Assembly (NCBI GenBank): GCA_937138625.1
Contig: CAKZPF010000006.1
Span: 248,001 to 312,000 of the forward strand
Direction: 5' to 3'
DNA: 64,000 nucleotides
Source: an uncultured Caulobacteraceae bacterium
Lineage (GTDB): Bacteria > Pseudomonadota > Alphaproteobacteria > Caulobacterales > Caulobacteraceae
Positions within the stretch are counted from its first letter, which is position 1. Every line of letters begins with the position of its first letter. Shown in pieces: positions 1 through 7,396 of this stretch. The notes below the pieces were generated by a model. That model saw only the letters and a list, made by a program, of their open reading frames with translations. It was not told where the DNA came from and searched no databases. The translations under genes and the position numbers were made by a program.

Positions 1-123
1 GCGGGCACGGGTGCCCATGGCGTTGGTATCCTGGCGGCAGCGCTGCAGTTCGGGGTGTTCGCGCACGCCCAGGCGCTGCACATAGCCAAGAACATCATCA
101 GACAGCATAAAGGATCGCGACAT
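1..123 (-). CDS. O-methyltransferase, N-terminal fragment (runs off window)
   Basis: Only the first 41 codons are in the window; the gene continues past base 1. The visible N-terminus (MSRSFMLSDDVLGYVQRLGV, then a Cys-Arg-Gln-Asp-Thr-Asn-Ala-Met-Gly stretch) resembles the start of class I SAM-dependent O-methyltransferases of the caffeoyl-CoA type (Methyltransf_3), whose Rossmann fold would follow outside the window. The ATG at 121-123 has a strong ribosome binding site (GGAGG) seven bases upstream. It lies 75 bases downstream of ccmG on the same strand and may be transcribed with the ccm genes. The family call rests on a short stretch, so substrate is unknown. Confidence 0.6.
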   Translation of the reverse strand, partial: MSRSFMLSDDVLGYVQRLGVREHPELQRCRQDTNAMGTRAR

Positions 124-198
124 AAGACCTCCGGTGGTTGTCCCCTGGGGTGGCAGTCTGGCGGGGAAAGGTCAAGGCTGGTGACGACGCGGGGAGGT

Positions 199-711
199 CT
201 AGTTCTGCAAGGCGGGCAGGATGCGCTGACGATACAGGTCTTCGTCAATAATGCCGACAATGTGAAAGCGCACGATGCCGTGGCGATCCACCACAAAGGT
301 TTCTGGCGCACCCGAGACCCCCAGCGACAAGGCCACCTCGCCTTTGGGATCAAGGCCCACAAGGCGGAAGGGATTGCCCTCGGTTTTCAACAGGCGGTCG
401 GCTTGGCTCCAGGTGTCTTTGTACAGCAGGCCGTGGATGGCCAGACCATCCTTTTGAATCTGCATCAGGGTCGGGTGCTCGACACGACAGGGCGCACACC
501 AACTGGCCCAAACGTTGAGCAAATAAGGGCCGCTGGCTTGGGCCAAATTGACCTCGGGGCCAGCGGGGCTCGGGGTCATCAAGGGTGGCAAGGTTTGTCC
601 CAGCAGCGGGCTGTCGCGTAGGCGCGGATCCTTTTGCAGGCTGCTGATGCCAAACAGCCCCACCAGGGCCAGGATGGCCAAAACTGGCAAGAAGGCCCAC
701 CAGCGTTTCAT
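199..711 (-). CDS. ccmG: Cytochrome c biogenesis thiol:disulfide oxidoreductase CcmG/DsbE
   Basis: A 170-residue membrane-anchored thioredoxin-fold protein that keeps apocytochrome c haem-binding cysteines reduced in the periplasm. Residues about 5-22 form the N-terminal membrane anchor; the WCAPC active site is at residues 71-75 (Cys72 and Cys75). The ATG at 711 is preferred over a longer reading frame because its ATGA overlaps the stop of ccmD, the usual translational coupling in these operons, and because the anchor begins right after it. Last of the five clustered ccm genes. The haem lyase part of System I (ccmE, ccmF, ccmH, ccmI) is not in this window, so the set is split on this chromosome. 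Confidence 0.95.
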   Translation of the reverse strand: MKRWWAFLPVLAILALVGLFGISSLQKDPRLRDSPLLGQTLPPLMTPSPAGPEVNLAQASGPYLLNVWASWCAPCRVEHPTLMQIQKDGLAIHGLLYKDTWSQADRLLKTEGNPFRLVGLDPKGEVALSLGVSGAPETFVVDRHGIVRFHIVGIIDEDLYRQRILPALQN

Positions 712-860
712 TGCTCTTGTGCCTTTGTATTGACCGCCCGTTGCGCCCGCCGATAGGCCCAGCGCGCCTGCAGCACCAGCCCCCCATAGACCACCACCAT
801 GGCGACAAAGCACGGCCAGACAAAAGCGCCATAGCCCCCCATGCTAGGATCAAAGCTCAT
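708..860 (-). CDS. ccmD: Haem exporter protein CcmD
   Basis: A 50-residue single-span membrane protein. The start at 860 (MSFDPSMGGYGAFVWPCFVA) is chosen over a longer frame because it overlaps the ccmC stop by ATGA and gives the normal CcmD length. It has the family pattern of a short N-terminus with Gly-Gly-Tyr, one hydrophobic helix (about residues 11-31) and a basic C-terminal tail with several arginines. CcmD stabilises the CcmABC-haem-CcmE complex and helps release haem-loaded CcmE. It sits between ccmC and ccmG with four-base overlaps on both sides. Confidence 0.92.
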   Translation of the reverse strand: MSFDPSMGGYGAFVWPCFVAMVVVYGGLVLQARWAYRRAQRAVNTKAQEQ

Positions 861-1576
861 CGGGCGCGCTCCGCCAATTTCAAAAACGCCTGCCGCCGCA
901 GCACAAGGGTGCGAATGCGCAGCAACCAGACATAGCCAAACCAAGCGGCCACACCCGCCGCCATCACCAATAAGGGGGTCAACATCTCAGGATGAATGGC
1001 CGCGCCCCCTTTGCGCAACAGGCTGGCGGGTTGATGCAGCGTGTTCCACCAATCGACAGAAAACTTGATGATGGGCAAATTGATGGCCCCGACCAAACAG
1101 ACGATGGCGGCAATGCGGGCGGCCAAGGGTTCGTCATCAATGGTGGCGTGTATGGCCATGTAGCCAAGATAAAACAAAAACAGCACCAGCATGCTGGTCA
1201 AGCGCGCGTCCCACACCCAATAGGCCCCCCACATCGGCTTGCCCCACAAGGCCCCCGTGAACAGCGCCAAAAAGGTCAGGCTGGCCCCAATGGGGGCAGC
1301 GGCGCGGGCTGCCAGATCCGCCAGCACATGCCGGAACACCAGCCCCAGAACCGAGGCCACGGTCATCGCCCCATAGACCCCCATGGCCCACCAGGCGGCG
1401 GGCACATGCACATACATGATGCGGGCGGTGTCGCCCTGTTGGTAATCGGGCGGGGCCACAAAAAGCGCGAGGTAAGTCCCCAACACGATTAATCCCAAGG
1501 CCAATATCCCCAACACAGGCGTCAGCCAGCGGGCCAGGCCCTCGAACCGGGCGGGATTGGCGAAATACGAAAACAT
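857..1576 (-). CDS. ccmC: Haem transporter/handler CcmC
   Basis: A 239-residue inner-membrane protein of about six helices that presents haem to the chaperone CcmE in cytochrome c System I. It carries the haem-handling tryptophan-rich (WWD) motif WGKPMWGAYWVWD at residues 111-123 and flanking histidines at His57 (in HVPAAWW) and His181 (in HQPAS). The start at 1576 (MFSYFANPARFEG) matches family length; the longer frame upstream runs through a repetitive spacer. It has only a weak ribosome binding site. It overlaps ccmD by ATGA but is separated from ccmB by 99 bases, which hold an 18-base tandem repeat. Confidence 0.96.
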   Translation of the reverse strand: MFSYFANPARFEGLARWLTPVLGILALGLIVLGTYLALFVAPPDYQQGDTARIMYVHVPAAWWAMGVYGAMTVASVLGLVFRHVLADLAARAAAPIGASLTFLALFTGALWGKPMWGAYWVWDARLTSMLVLFLFYLGYMAIHATIDDEPLAARIAAIVCLVGAINLPIIKFSVDWWNTLHQPASLLRKGGAAIHPEMLTPLLVMAAGVAAWFGYVWLLRIRTLVLRRQAFLKLAERAR

Positions 1577-1621
1577 CACGGCACTTTTAGCCCGAGAGCA
1601 CCACGCCCACAAGCGACAGAT

Positions 1622-1675
1622 GCGCGCAGGCCAGCAATTCTTAGAACACATCCAATTCTTAGGACACACCCAAGG
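1622..1675. repeat. 18-bp imperfect tandem repeat in the ccmB-ccmC spacer
   Basis: Two adjacent 18-base units (about 1634-1669), differing at two positions and built on CAATTCTTAG followed by ACACA, lie in the only real gap of the ccm operon. The operon is otherwise coupled by four-base overlaps. The repeat sits upstream of ccmC on the coding strand. I know of no function for it. Confidence 0.5.
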
Positions 1676-2323
1676 TCAGGATAGGTCTAAGGCCCGCAGG
1701 GCCGCAGCAATGCCCAGGGGGCAGAGCACAACCGCCATCAGGGTGATCGCTACCACCAGTCCCCAGGCACCTGGGCGTTCGGGTACGCCAGCCCCAAACA
1801 CCGCCAAGGGCACGTACAATGGCAGGGCCAAGATCGCCATCACCACGCCGGGGCGGCGCGAGGCCACGGACAAGGCCGCCGCCAGACTGCCGATGGCGGA
1901 AAAGCCCAGGCCACAGACCGCAACAATCGCCGCCCAAGTCAGGCTTTGGGCGGGCGGCAGGCCCAACATGATGCCATAGACCGGTGTGATCACCGCAAGC
2001 GCCAGCCCCTGCGCCAACCAATGGGCCACGATTTTAACACCGGCCACCACACTCAGGTCCAAGGGGCCAAGACACAGCTGACTGAGGGCGCCGGTGGCAT
2101 CGTCATGACGCCATTGGGTCTCGAGCCCCAAAAGTGTCGAAAGCGCCAAGCCCACCAGCAACACCGTGGGCGCTAAGATCCGCAGCTGGGCCAAATCGGG
2201 ACCCAAGGTCAAAGGGGCTAGAACTACCGTGGCGGTGAAAAAGGCCAGAGGGGCCAACAGCCCGCCACCGCCACCGAACGACAAGGCGACCTCACGACGC
2301 ATCAAGGCCAAAAGCGGGCTCAT
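1676..2323 (-). CDS. ccmB: Haem exporter membrane subunit CcmB
   Basis: A 215-residue polytopic membrane protein, close to the usual CcmB length of about 220. The N-terminus MSPLLALMRREVALSF followed by a Gly-rich stretch, and six hydrophobic segments, fit the family. CcmB forms the membrane part of the CcmAB ABC complex, which uses ATP to release haem-loaded CcmE from CcmC. Its ATG overlaps the ccmA stop by ATGA. Identity is supported mainly by position and topology, both strong here. Confidence 0.93.
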   Translation of the reverse strand: MSPLLALMRREVALSFGGGGGLLAPLAFFTATVVLAPLTLGPDLAQLRILAPTVLLVGLALSTLLGLETQWRHDDATGALSQLCLGPLDLSVVAGVKIVAHWLAQGLALAVITPVYGIMLGLPPAQSLTWAAIVAVCGLGFSAIGSLAAALSVASRRPGVVMAILALPLYVPLAVFGAGVPERPGAWGLVVAITLMAVVLCPLGIAAALRALDLS

Positions 2324-2949
2324 ACCGCCACCGTGTTCAAATCAAGGGGGATCAGGGGCAGGTCCACCGGATCATGGGCGGTCATGATCAGGCTGCCGCC
2401 GTCATTGAGGTGCTTTTGGAGACGTGAACACACAAGGGCGCGGGTGTCTTGGTCCAGCGGGCTGAGGGGTTCATCCAAGATCCACAACGGACGTGAGCTG
2501 TTCCACAAACGGCTTAGGGCCACACGGCGCTGCTGGCCCGCTGACAACACCCGACAGGGCAAGGGCAACAAGGGGTCGAGCCCCAAAGCCTTGGTCCCCG
2601 CGGTGGAGAGCGGACCTTGAAACCACTGGGACCAAAAGCGGATTTCATCGGCGACGGTGCGGGTGGGGGTCAGGCCATCGCGATGGGCAAGATACAACAG
2701 ATGATCGATGCGATCCTCGGGTGGCAGGGGCTGATCGCCAAGACGAGTGACCAGTGTGCCGTGGGCCGGACGGATCAGGCCAGCGACCATGCGCAACAAG
2801 GTGGTCTTGCCAACGCCGTTTCGCCCGGTGACCAGCAGCCCCTGGCCTGGGCCCAGATCGAACTCAAGGCCCGAGAACAACAGCCGATGCCCCCGTTGGA
2901 CACTGAGGTCCCGGGCAGACAGATGCAAAGATGGTAAAGTCAAAGCCAT
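2320..2949 (-). CDS. ccmA: Haem exporter ATP-binding subunit CcmA
   Basis: A 209-residue ABC ATPase. Walker A is GRNGVGKTT (residues about 43-51), the signature is LSAGQQRR rather than LSGGQ, and Walker B is LWILDEP followed by a D-loop and the switch histidine in MTAHDP. With CcmB it powers release of holo-CcmE during cytochrome c maturation. The start at 2949 (MALTLPSLHLSARDL) gives family length; a longer frame reaches 3018 without added conserved sequence. First gene of the ccmABCDG cluster and divergent from acnA, with 167 bases between the two starts. Confidence 0.95.
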   Translation of the reverse strand: MALTLPSLHLSARDLSVQRGHRLLFSGLEFDLGPGQGLLVTGRNGVGKTTLLRMVAGLIRPAHGTLVTRLGDQPLPPEDRIDHLLYLAHRDGLTPTRTVADEIRFWSQWFQGPLSTAGTKALGLDPLLPLPCRVLSAGQQRRVALSRLWNSSRPLWILDEPLSPLDQDTRALVCSRLQKHLNDGGSLIMTAHDPVDLPLIPLDLNTVAV

Positions 2950-3116
2950 AAACAGGCGGTATCCGCACAAAACCGCCCCGTCAAGCGCCACACCCCATAG
3001 ACGGATCGCCCAAGGCACGATAAAACCCGATCATCAAAACCCATGACGTCTTTATGGACATCCGGCTAGCGATGATCACATCGACGTCCCATGATCCTGT
3101 TGTCAAAGGAGACACC

Positions 3117-5795
3117 ATGCCCTCTATCGATAGCTTCAACGCCAAAAAAACCTTGACCGTCAATGGCAAGGACTATGTGTATTATGACCTCAAGGCCGCC
3201 GAGGAGGGGGGCCTGAAAGGCATTTCCCGCCTGCCCAACACCCTGAAAGTGTTGCTGGAAAATCTGTTGCGCCACGAAGATGGCGTCTCGGTGACCAAGG
3301 CCGACATCGAAAATGTCGCCAAATGGCTAGAGAACAAAGGCAAAGACAGCCACGAAATCGCCTTCCGGCCTGCGCGGGTGTTGATGCAAGACTTCACCGG
3401 GGTGCCGGCGGTGGTGGACCTGGCGGCTATGCGGGATGCCATGTCGGCGCTGGGTGGGGATGTGCAGAAAATCAACCCCCTGAACCCTGTGGATCTGGTG
3501 ATCGACCACTCGGTGATGGTGGACTATTTCGGCACCGATCAAGCCTTCGAGAAAAACGTCGCCCGCGAATATGAACGCAACACCGAGCGCTATCGCTTCT
3601 TGAAATGGGGCGCGACCGCCTTTGACAATTTCAAAGTGGTGCCGCCGGGCACTGGGATCTGCCACCAGGTGAACCTGGAATATCTGGGCCAAACCGTTTG
3701 GACCGGCACCGATGATGGCAAAGCGGTGGCCTATCCCGATACCGTGGTCGGCACCGACAGCCACACCACCATGATCAATGGCCTGGCCGTTCTGGGCTGG
3801 GGTGTGGGCGGTATTGAGGCCGAGGCCGCTATGCTGGGCCAGCCCATTCCCATGTTGATCCCCGAGGTTATGGGCTTTGAGCTGACCGGCCTGATGCCTG
3901 AGGGCGCCACCGCCACCGACCTGGTGTTGACCGTAACCGAAATGCTGCGCAAGCAGGGCGTGGTGGGCAAATTCGTCGAGTTTTATGGCGAAGGTCTGAA
4001 GCATATGACCCTTGAGGACATGGCCACCATTGCCAATATGGCGCCAGAATATGGAGCCACTTGTGGCTTCTTCCCCATCTCGGATTCGACGGTGAAATAT
4101 CTGAAAGCCACCGGCCGCGATGACGATCGCGTGGCGCTTGTTGAGGCCTATGCCAAGCAACAAGGCATGTGGTGGCAAGTGGGGGCGCCCGCGCCGGAAT
4201 TCACCGATAGCCTCAGCCTGAATTTGGCTGATGTTCAACCCTCTTTGGCCGGGCCGAAGCGGCCCCAAGACCGGGTCGATCTGAAGAACGTTGCCAACAA
4301 CTTCAAAACAGCCATGGAAGGATTCGGCAAAACCGACGAGCTGACCCGACGCTTTGATGTCGATGGCGAAGACCATGATCTGGGCCATGGTGATGTGACC
4401 ATCGCGGCCATCACCAGTTGCACCAACACCTCGAACCCCAGTGTGTTGATCGCCGCTGGTTTGGTGGCGCGCAAGGCGCGGGCCCTCGGTCTGATGCCCA
4501 AACCGTGGGTGAAGACCTCGTTTGCGCCCGGCTCGCAGGTGGTGACGGATTATATGGAAGGCACGGGCCTGCAAGATGACCTGGATGCTTTGGGTTTCAA
4601 CCTGGTGGGTTATGGCTGCACGACCTGTATCGGCAACTCGGGCCCACTGCCCGAGCCGATTTCCAAAACCATCCATGCCAACGACATGGTGGTGTCGTCG
4701 GTGTTGTCGGGCAACCGCAACTTCGAAGGTCGCGTCAGCCAAGACGTGCGCACCAACTATTTGGCCTCGCCGCCGTTGGTGGTGGCCTATGCTTTGGCGG
4801 GCACCGTGCAAAAAGATATCAGCCAAGAGGCACTGGGCACGGACAAAGACGGCAAGGATGTGTTCCTGAAAGACCTGTGGCCCACCAATCAGGAAATTGC
4901 CGACATTCAACGCCAGGCCGTGACCTCGGAAATGTTCCGCAAACGCTATGGCCAGGTCTTCAAGGGCGACGAGCAATGGCAGGACGTGAAGTCCCCCAGC
5001 GGCGAGACCTATGAGTGGCAAGGCACCTCGACTTACGTGCAGCACCCGCCCTATTTCGAAGGCATGCCCAAGGTGCCGGCGGGCATTGAAGACGTCAGCG
5101 GCGCGCATATCCTCGGTCTTTTTGGTGACAGCATCACCACTGACCACATCTCACCAGCGGGGGCGATCAAGGCCACCAGCCCGGCGGGTAAATATTTGAC
5201 CGACCATGATGTGCCGGTGTCCGAGTTCAATTCCTATGGCGCGCGGCGCGGCAACCACGAAGTGATGATGCGGGGCACCTTTGCCAACATTCGCATTCGC
5301 AACCAGATGCTGCGGGATGTCGAGGGTGGCTATACGCTGCACGTGCCATCAGGCGAGGAGATGTCCATTTATGACGCCGCCATGGCTTACCAAAAGGTGG
5401 GCACGCCCTTGGTGGTTTTTGCTGGCAAGGAATATGGTACGGGCTCGAGCCGGGACTGGGCCGCCAAAGGCACGCGGCTGTTGGGTGTGCGGGCCGTTAT
5501 CGCCGAAAGTTATGAGCGCATTCACCGCTCGAACCTGGTGGGCATGGGCGTGTTGCCCCTGCAAATGCCGGAAGGCGGTTGGAAGGCCCTGGGCCTGAGC
5601 GGCCGCGAAACCGTGGCGATTTCGGGTCTGGCGGATCTGAAGCCGCGCATGATGGTGCCGGTGGTGATCACCATGGCGGATGGGTCGGTGAAAACCGTCG
5701 AGACCACCTGCCGCATCGATACGGAAACCGAGATGATGTACTACCGCCACGGCGGGGTTTTGCTCTATGTGCTGAGAAATTTGGCTGGCGTTTAA
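3117..5795 (+). CDS. acnA: Aconitate hydratase A
   Basis: An 892-residue TCA-cycle enzyme that interconverts citrate and isocitrate through a [4Fe-4S] cluster in the cytoplasm. The cluster cysteines are visible at Cys435 (in TSCTNTSNPSV) and Cys501/Cys504 (in GYGCTTCIGNSGP). The swivel domain near the C-terminus keeps the GSSRDWAAKG substrate-binding segment. The length matches the AcnA/IRP1 type rather than AcnB. Start chosen at MPSIDSFNAKKTL because AAAGGAGA lies directly upstream; the frame is open a further 21 codons. Divergent from ccmA. A terminator-like hairpin follows about 115 bases after the stop. Confidence 0.98.
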   Translation: MPSIDSFNAKKTLTVNGKDYVYYDLKAAEEGGLKGISRLPNTLKVLLENLLRHEDGVSVTKADIENVAKWLENKGKDSHEIAFRPARVLMQDFTGVPAVVDLAAMRDAMSALGGDVQKINPLNPVDLVIDHSVMVDYFGTDQAFEKNVAREYERNTERYRFLKWGATAFDNFKVVPPGTGICHQVNLEYLGQTVWTGTDDGKAVAYPDTVVGTDSHTTMINGLAVLGWGVGGIEAEAAMLGQPIPMLIPEVMGFELTGLMPEGATATDLVLTVTEMLRKQGVVGKFVEFYGEGLKHMTLEDMATIANMAPEYGATCGFFPISDSTVKYLKATGRDDDRVALVEAYAKQQGMWWQVGAPAPEFTDSLSLNLADVQPSLAGPKRPQDRVDLKNVANNFKTAMEGFGKTDELTRRFDVDGEDHDLGHGDVTIAAITSCTNTSNPSVLIAAGLVARKARALGLMPKPWVKTSFAPGSQVVTDYMEGTGLQDDLDALGFNLVGYGCTTCIGNSGPLPEPISKTIHANDMVVSSVLSGNRNFEGRVSQDVRTNYLASPPLVVAYALAGTVQKDISQEALGTDKDGKDVFLKDLWPTNQEIADIQRQAVTSEMFRKRYGQVFKGDEQWQDVKSPSGETYEWQGTSTYVQHPPYFEGMPKVPAGIEDVSGAHILGLFGDSITTDHISPAGAIKATSPAGKYLTDHDVPVSEFNSYGARRGNHEVMMRGTFANIRIRNQMLRDVEGGYTLHVPSGEEMSIYDAAMAYQKVGTPLVVFAGKEYGTGSSRDWAAKGTRLLGVRAVIAESYERIHRSNLVGMGVLPLQMPEGGWKALGLSGRETVAISGLADLKPRMMVPVVITMADGSVKTVETTCRIDTETEMMYYRHGGVLLYVLRNLAGV

Positions 5796-5910
5796 GGCGT
5801 AAAAACACGGGACCTCACGCAGCTGTGATTGGACTTTTCGCGCGTTTTGGCGTAGGGTTAGATCATCGGATGCATTGGTCATCTCGACAGTTTTGGTCCT
5901 GACACTATTA

Positions 5911-5941
5911 ACGGCTGCCCTTCTCCGGGCAGCCGTTTTTT
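5911..5941 (+). terminator. Intrinsic terminator downstream of acnA
   Basis: A perfect 10-bp stem (ACGGCTGCCC / GGGCAGCCGT) with a six-base loop (TTCTCC) followed by a run of six T. It could end acnA transcription or a separate short RNA starting near 5865. Confidence 0.9.
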
Positions 5942-6051
5942 ATGTGGGTTATGACAGTTGCCGTTTGGCTTGTGTGCGTATAGGGGCGGGGGCGTTTGCT
6001 CCACTTGCTCTATACGGTCTGCCGATGAGAACTCTTTATGAATAACGCTCA

Positions 6052-6120
6052 GGAAAAGTTGCGGCCCCCGAAGGGCCCCGGAGGGCAAGTCTTGGAAAAG
6101 TTGCGGCCCCCGAAGGGGCC
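6052..6120 (+). repeat. 42-bp-period tandem repeat with GGCCCC-CGAA-GGGGCC hairpins
   Basis: Two copies of a 27-base unit beginning GGAAAAGTTGCGG are spaced 42 bases apart. Each contains a GC-rich hairpin closed by a CGAA tetraloop (perfect in the second copy, one base shorter in the first). Read as protein on either strand it gives short repeated peptides, which argues for a structural DNA or RNA repeat rather than coding. Confidence 0.6.
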
Positions 6121-6370
6121 GCAGGTTCCAGGGCAGGAAACGCTAAAGGATTTGTCGGCCGGGGGAACCTGGTGGGGGCTGGGGGGCTGGGTGATTGCCA
6201 GGTCATCTCCTCGGCCGACACATGTGTTATCGCACCGCTCTTCGGCAAACCCGGGGCGAAAATGTGGCAAGACTGTGTTTTCTATGAAATCGGCGTTAGA
6301 AGGGTTAATGCTTGCCATTATGCCTTGTGAAATAAAGAATTATGGCGGTTACGCCTGACCGGCAAAGCTG

Positions 6371-6379
6371 TGGTATACT
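6371..6379 (+). promoter_or_regulatory. Extended -10 promoter of the DUF2794 gene
   Basis: TGG followed by TATACT (6374-6379) makes an extended -10 element. Start of transcription is expected about seven bases later, at or next to the A of the DUF2794 ATG (6386). No good -35 is visible, which is usual for extended -10 promoters. Confidence 0.5.
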
Positions 6380-6385
6380 GATCAA

Positions 6386-6721
6386 ATGACCGTGCCGTTT
6401 GCTACACCTCATGCTGCCGCCCCCATTGTGTTTGATCGTACGGAAATGAACGCCATTTTCAGGCTCTATGCCCAAATGGTCAGTGCAGGCGTCTGGAGGG
6501 ATTATGCGCTCGATTTCCTCAAGGACGCGGCGATTTTCAGTGTTTATCGCAAGCACACGGAATATCCGCTTTATCGTATTGAAAAACGCCCAAGCCTGCG
6601 CAAGCGCCAGGGGGCCTATGCGGTGATTGCGCCCGGTGGCCTGGTGATGCGCCGAGGCCACGAGCTGACCCAAGTTTTACGGGTTTTGGAAAAAAAGCGC
6701 CTGCGTCCCATTGGGGGGTGA
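6386..6721 (+). CDS. DUF2794 domain-containing protein
   Basis: A 111-residue protein of the DUF2794 family, found in Alphaproteobacteria. Recognisable stretches are FRLYAQMVSAGVWRDYALDF, YPLYRIEKRPSLRKRQGAY and MRRGHELTQVLRVLEKK. It has no signal peptide or membrane segment and is probably cytoplasmic. The biochemical role is unknown. There is no ribosome binding site before the ATG, and the -10 element places the transcript start at the ATG itself, so the mRNA may be leaderless. A later ATG at 6446 would remove part of the conserved domain and is less likely. Confidence 0.9.
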   Translation: MTVPFATPHAAAPIVFDRTEMNAIFRLYAQMVSAGVWRDYALDFLKDAAIFSVYRKHTEYPLYRIEKRPSLRKRQGAYAVIAPGGLVMRRGHELTQVLRVLEKKRLRPIGG

Positions 6722-6779
6722 TGGGGGCTGTGGGGGACGCAAGCCGAGGGGCATACTTAGGCACTGTAGGCGGCGTGCC

Positions 6780-7202
6780 TTATTGCCGATACAAATCCAA
6801 TTCGTGGATAAACTCTTTGGGATCCGGGGTTGTTTTCGGTCCCATTTTGGGTTCAGCCTTCTGCCGCTCTGGACGCACGGGATCGGGCCGGACCTGATCT
6901 AGATCTGGTGTTTTGCGCTGGCGGTCAGGTGTGGCGGGTTCGGGTTTAGGGTTGGTATTGGGCTCGGGTTCGACGGGTTTGTTTTCAAAAAACTCACGAT
7001 CCAAAAACCGCGTCAGCAGTGCGCATTCTTTCTCGTATTTGCGCAGCAGGCTGTCTTGATTGGGGGTGCGGTTGTTCTTGGCGCGCAAATCGGCGGCTTT
7101 TTGGCAGGGGTCATCGGTCAGGGGCATGGCTTGCCAATCGGCAAGGGCCGTATCCTCGACCCAGCCGGCGCGGCCGATGTGGGTGGGTTGGGTGATCTGC
7201 AT
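6780..7202 (-). CDS. Small two-cysteine hairpin protein, paralogue of 11802-12173
   Basis: A 140-residue protein that I cannot assign to a named family. It has no signal peptide. Its first 40 residues align with the product at 11802-12173: M-x-IT...M-x(2-3)-DPC-x2-A-x2-LR. Cys33 and Cys60 bracket a predicted helical hairpin, then comes a Pro/Glu/Lys-rich disordered stretch (about residues 70-120) and a C-terminal ELDLYRQ that resembles MDLYEYR of the paralogue. Good ribosome binding site (GGGAGG) before the ATG. A promoter candidate (TTGTAA, 16 bases, TAATAG on the minus strand) lies about 80 bases upstream. Function unknown. Confidence 0.75.
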   Translation of the reverse strand: MQITQPTHIGRAGWVEDTALADWQAMPLTDDPCQKAADLRAKNNRTPNQDSLLRKYEKECALLTRFLDREFFENKPVEPEPNTNPKPEPATPDRQRKTPDLDQVRPDPVRPERQKAEPKMGPKTTPDPKEFIHELDLYRQ

Positions 7203-7280
7203 CTGTGTCCTCCCTTCAGAGGGTTGTTTCTTGTGAACAGCCTCCCCAAGGCGATGCTGTCATACCATAGGATCAATGCG

Positions 7281-7308
7281 CTATTATGACGGTGATGCGA
7301 TTTTACAA
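7281..7308 (-). promoter_or_regulatory. Putative sigma-70-type promoter for the 6780-7202 gene
   Basis: On the minus strand TTGTAA (7303-7308), a 16-base spacer and TAATAG (7281-7286). It reads toward the small two-cysteine protein gene. Confidence 0.4.
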
Positions 7309-7344
7309 AGACTCGGTCGGTGGCGTGGTACCCCTCCGTACAAA

Positions 7345-7370
7345 GAAAAACCCCCACCGCAGCGGGGGTT
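7345..7370 (-). terminator. Intrinsic terminator of the BAX-inhibitor-like gene
   Basis: On the minus strand AACCCCC / GGGGGTT pair around an eight-base loop, followed by a T run (7345-7350 read as A on the plus strand). It lies 27 bases beyond the stop of the 7397-8113 gene. Confidence 0.85.
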
Positions 7371-7396
7371 CTGTCAGTTTGGTGCTGATGTTCGGG

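Larger units (their letters stand above)
5796..6370. other. Intergenic region between acnA and DUF2794
   Basis: 575 bases with no convincing gene. It holds a possible small-RNA promoter (TTGGAC at 5829-5834, 18 bases, TAGGGT at 5853-5858), a strong intrinsic terminator (5911-5941), a 42-base-period tandem repeat (6052-6120), and the extended -10 element of the next gene. An open frame at 6038-6358 exists but looks like a by-product of the repeat. Confidence 0.6.

Noticed and set aside
1577-1669. N-terminal extension of CcmC
   Set aside because: The added residues come from the tandem repeat spacer and have no family match; ATG 1576 gives the usual length.
3327-5147. 606-codon open frame antisense to acnA
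   Set aside because: A codon-bias shadow of a GC-rich gene; composition is His/Gly/Gln-rich without any domain, and acnA is certain.
6038-6358. 106-codon open frame upstream of DUF2794
   Set aside because: Its repeated EKLRPPKGP comes from the 42-bp hairpin repeat, and the start lacks a ribosome binding site.
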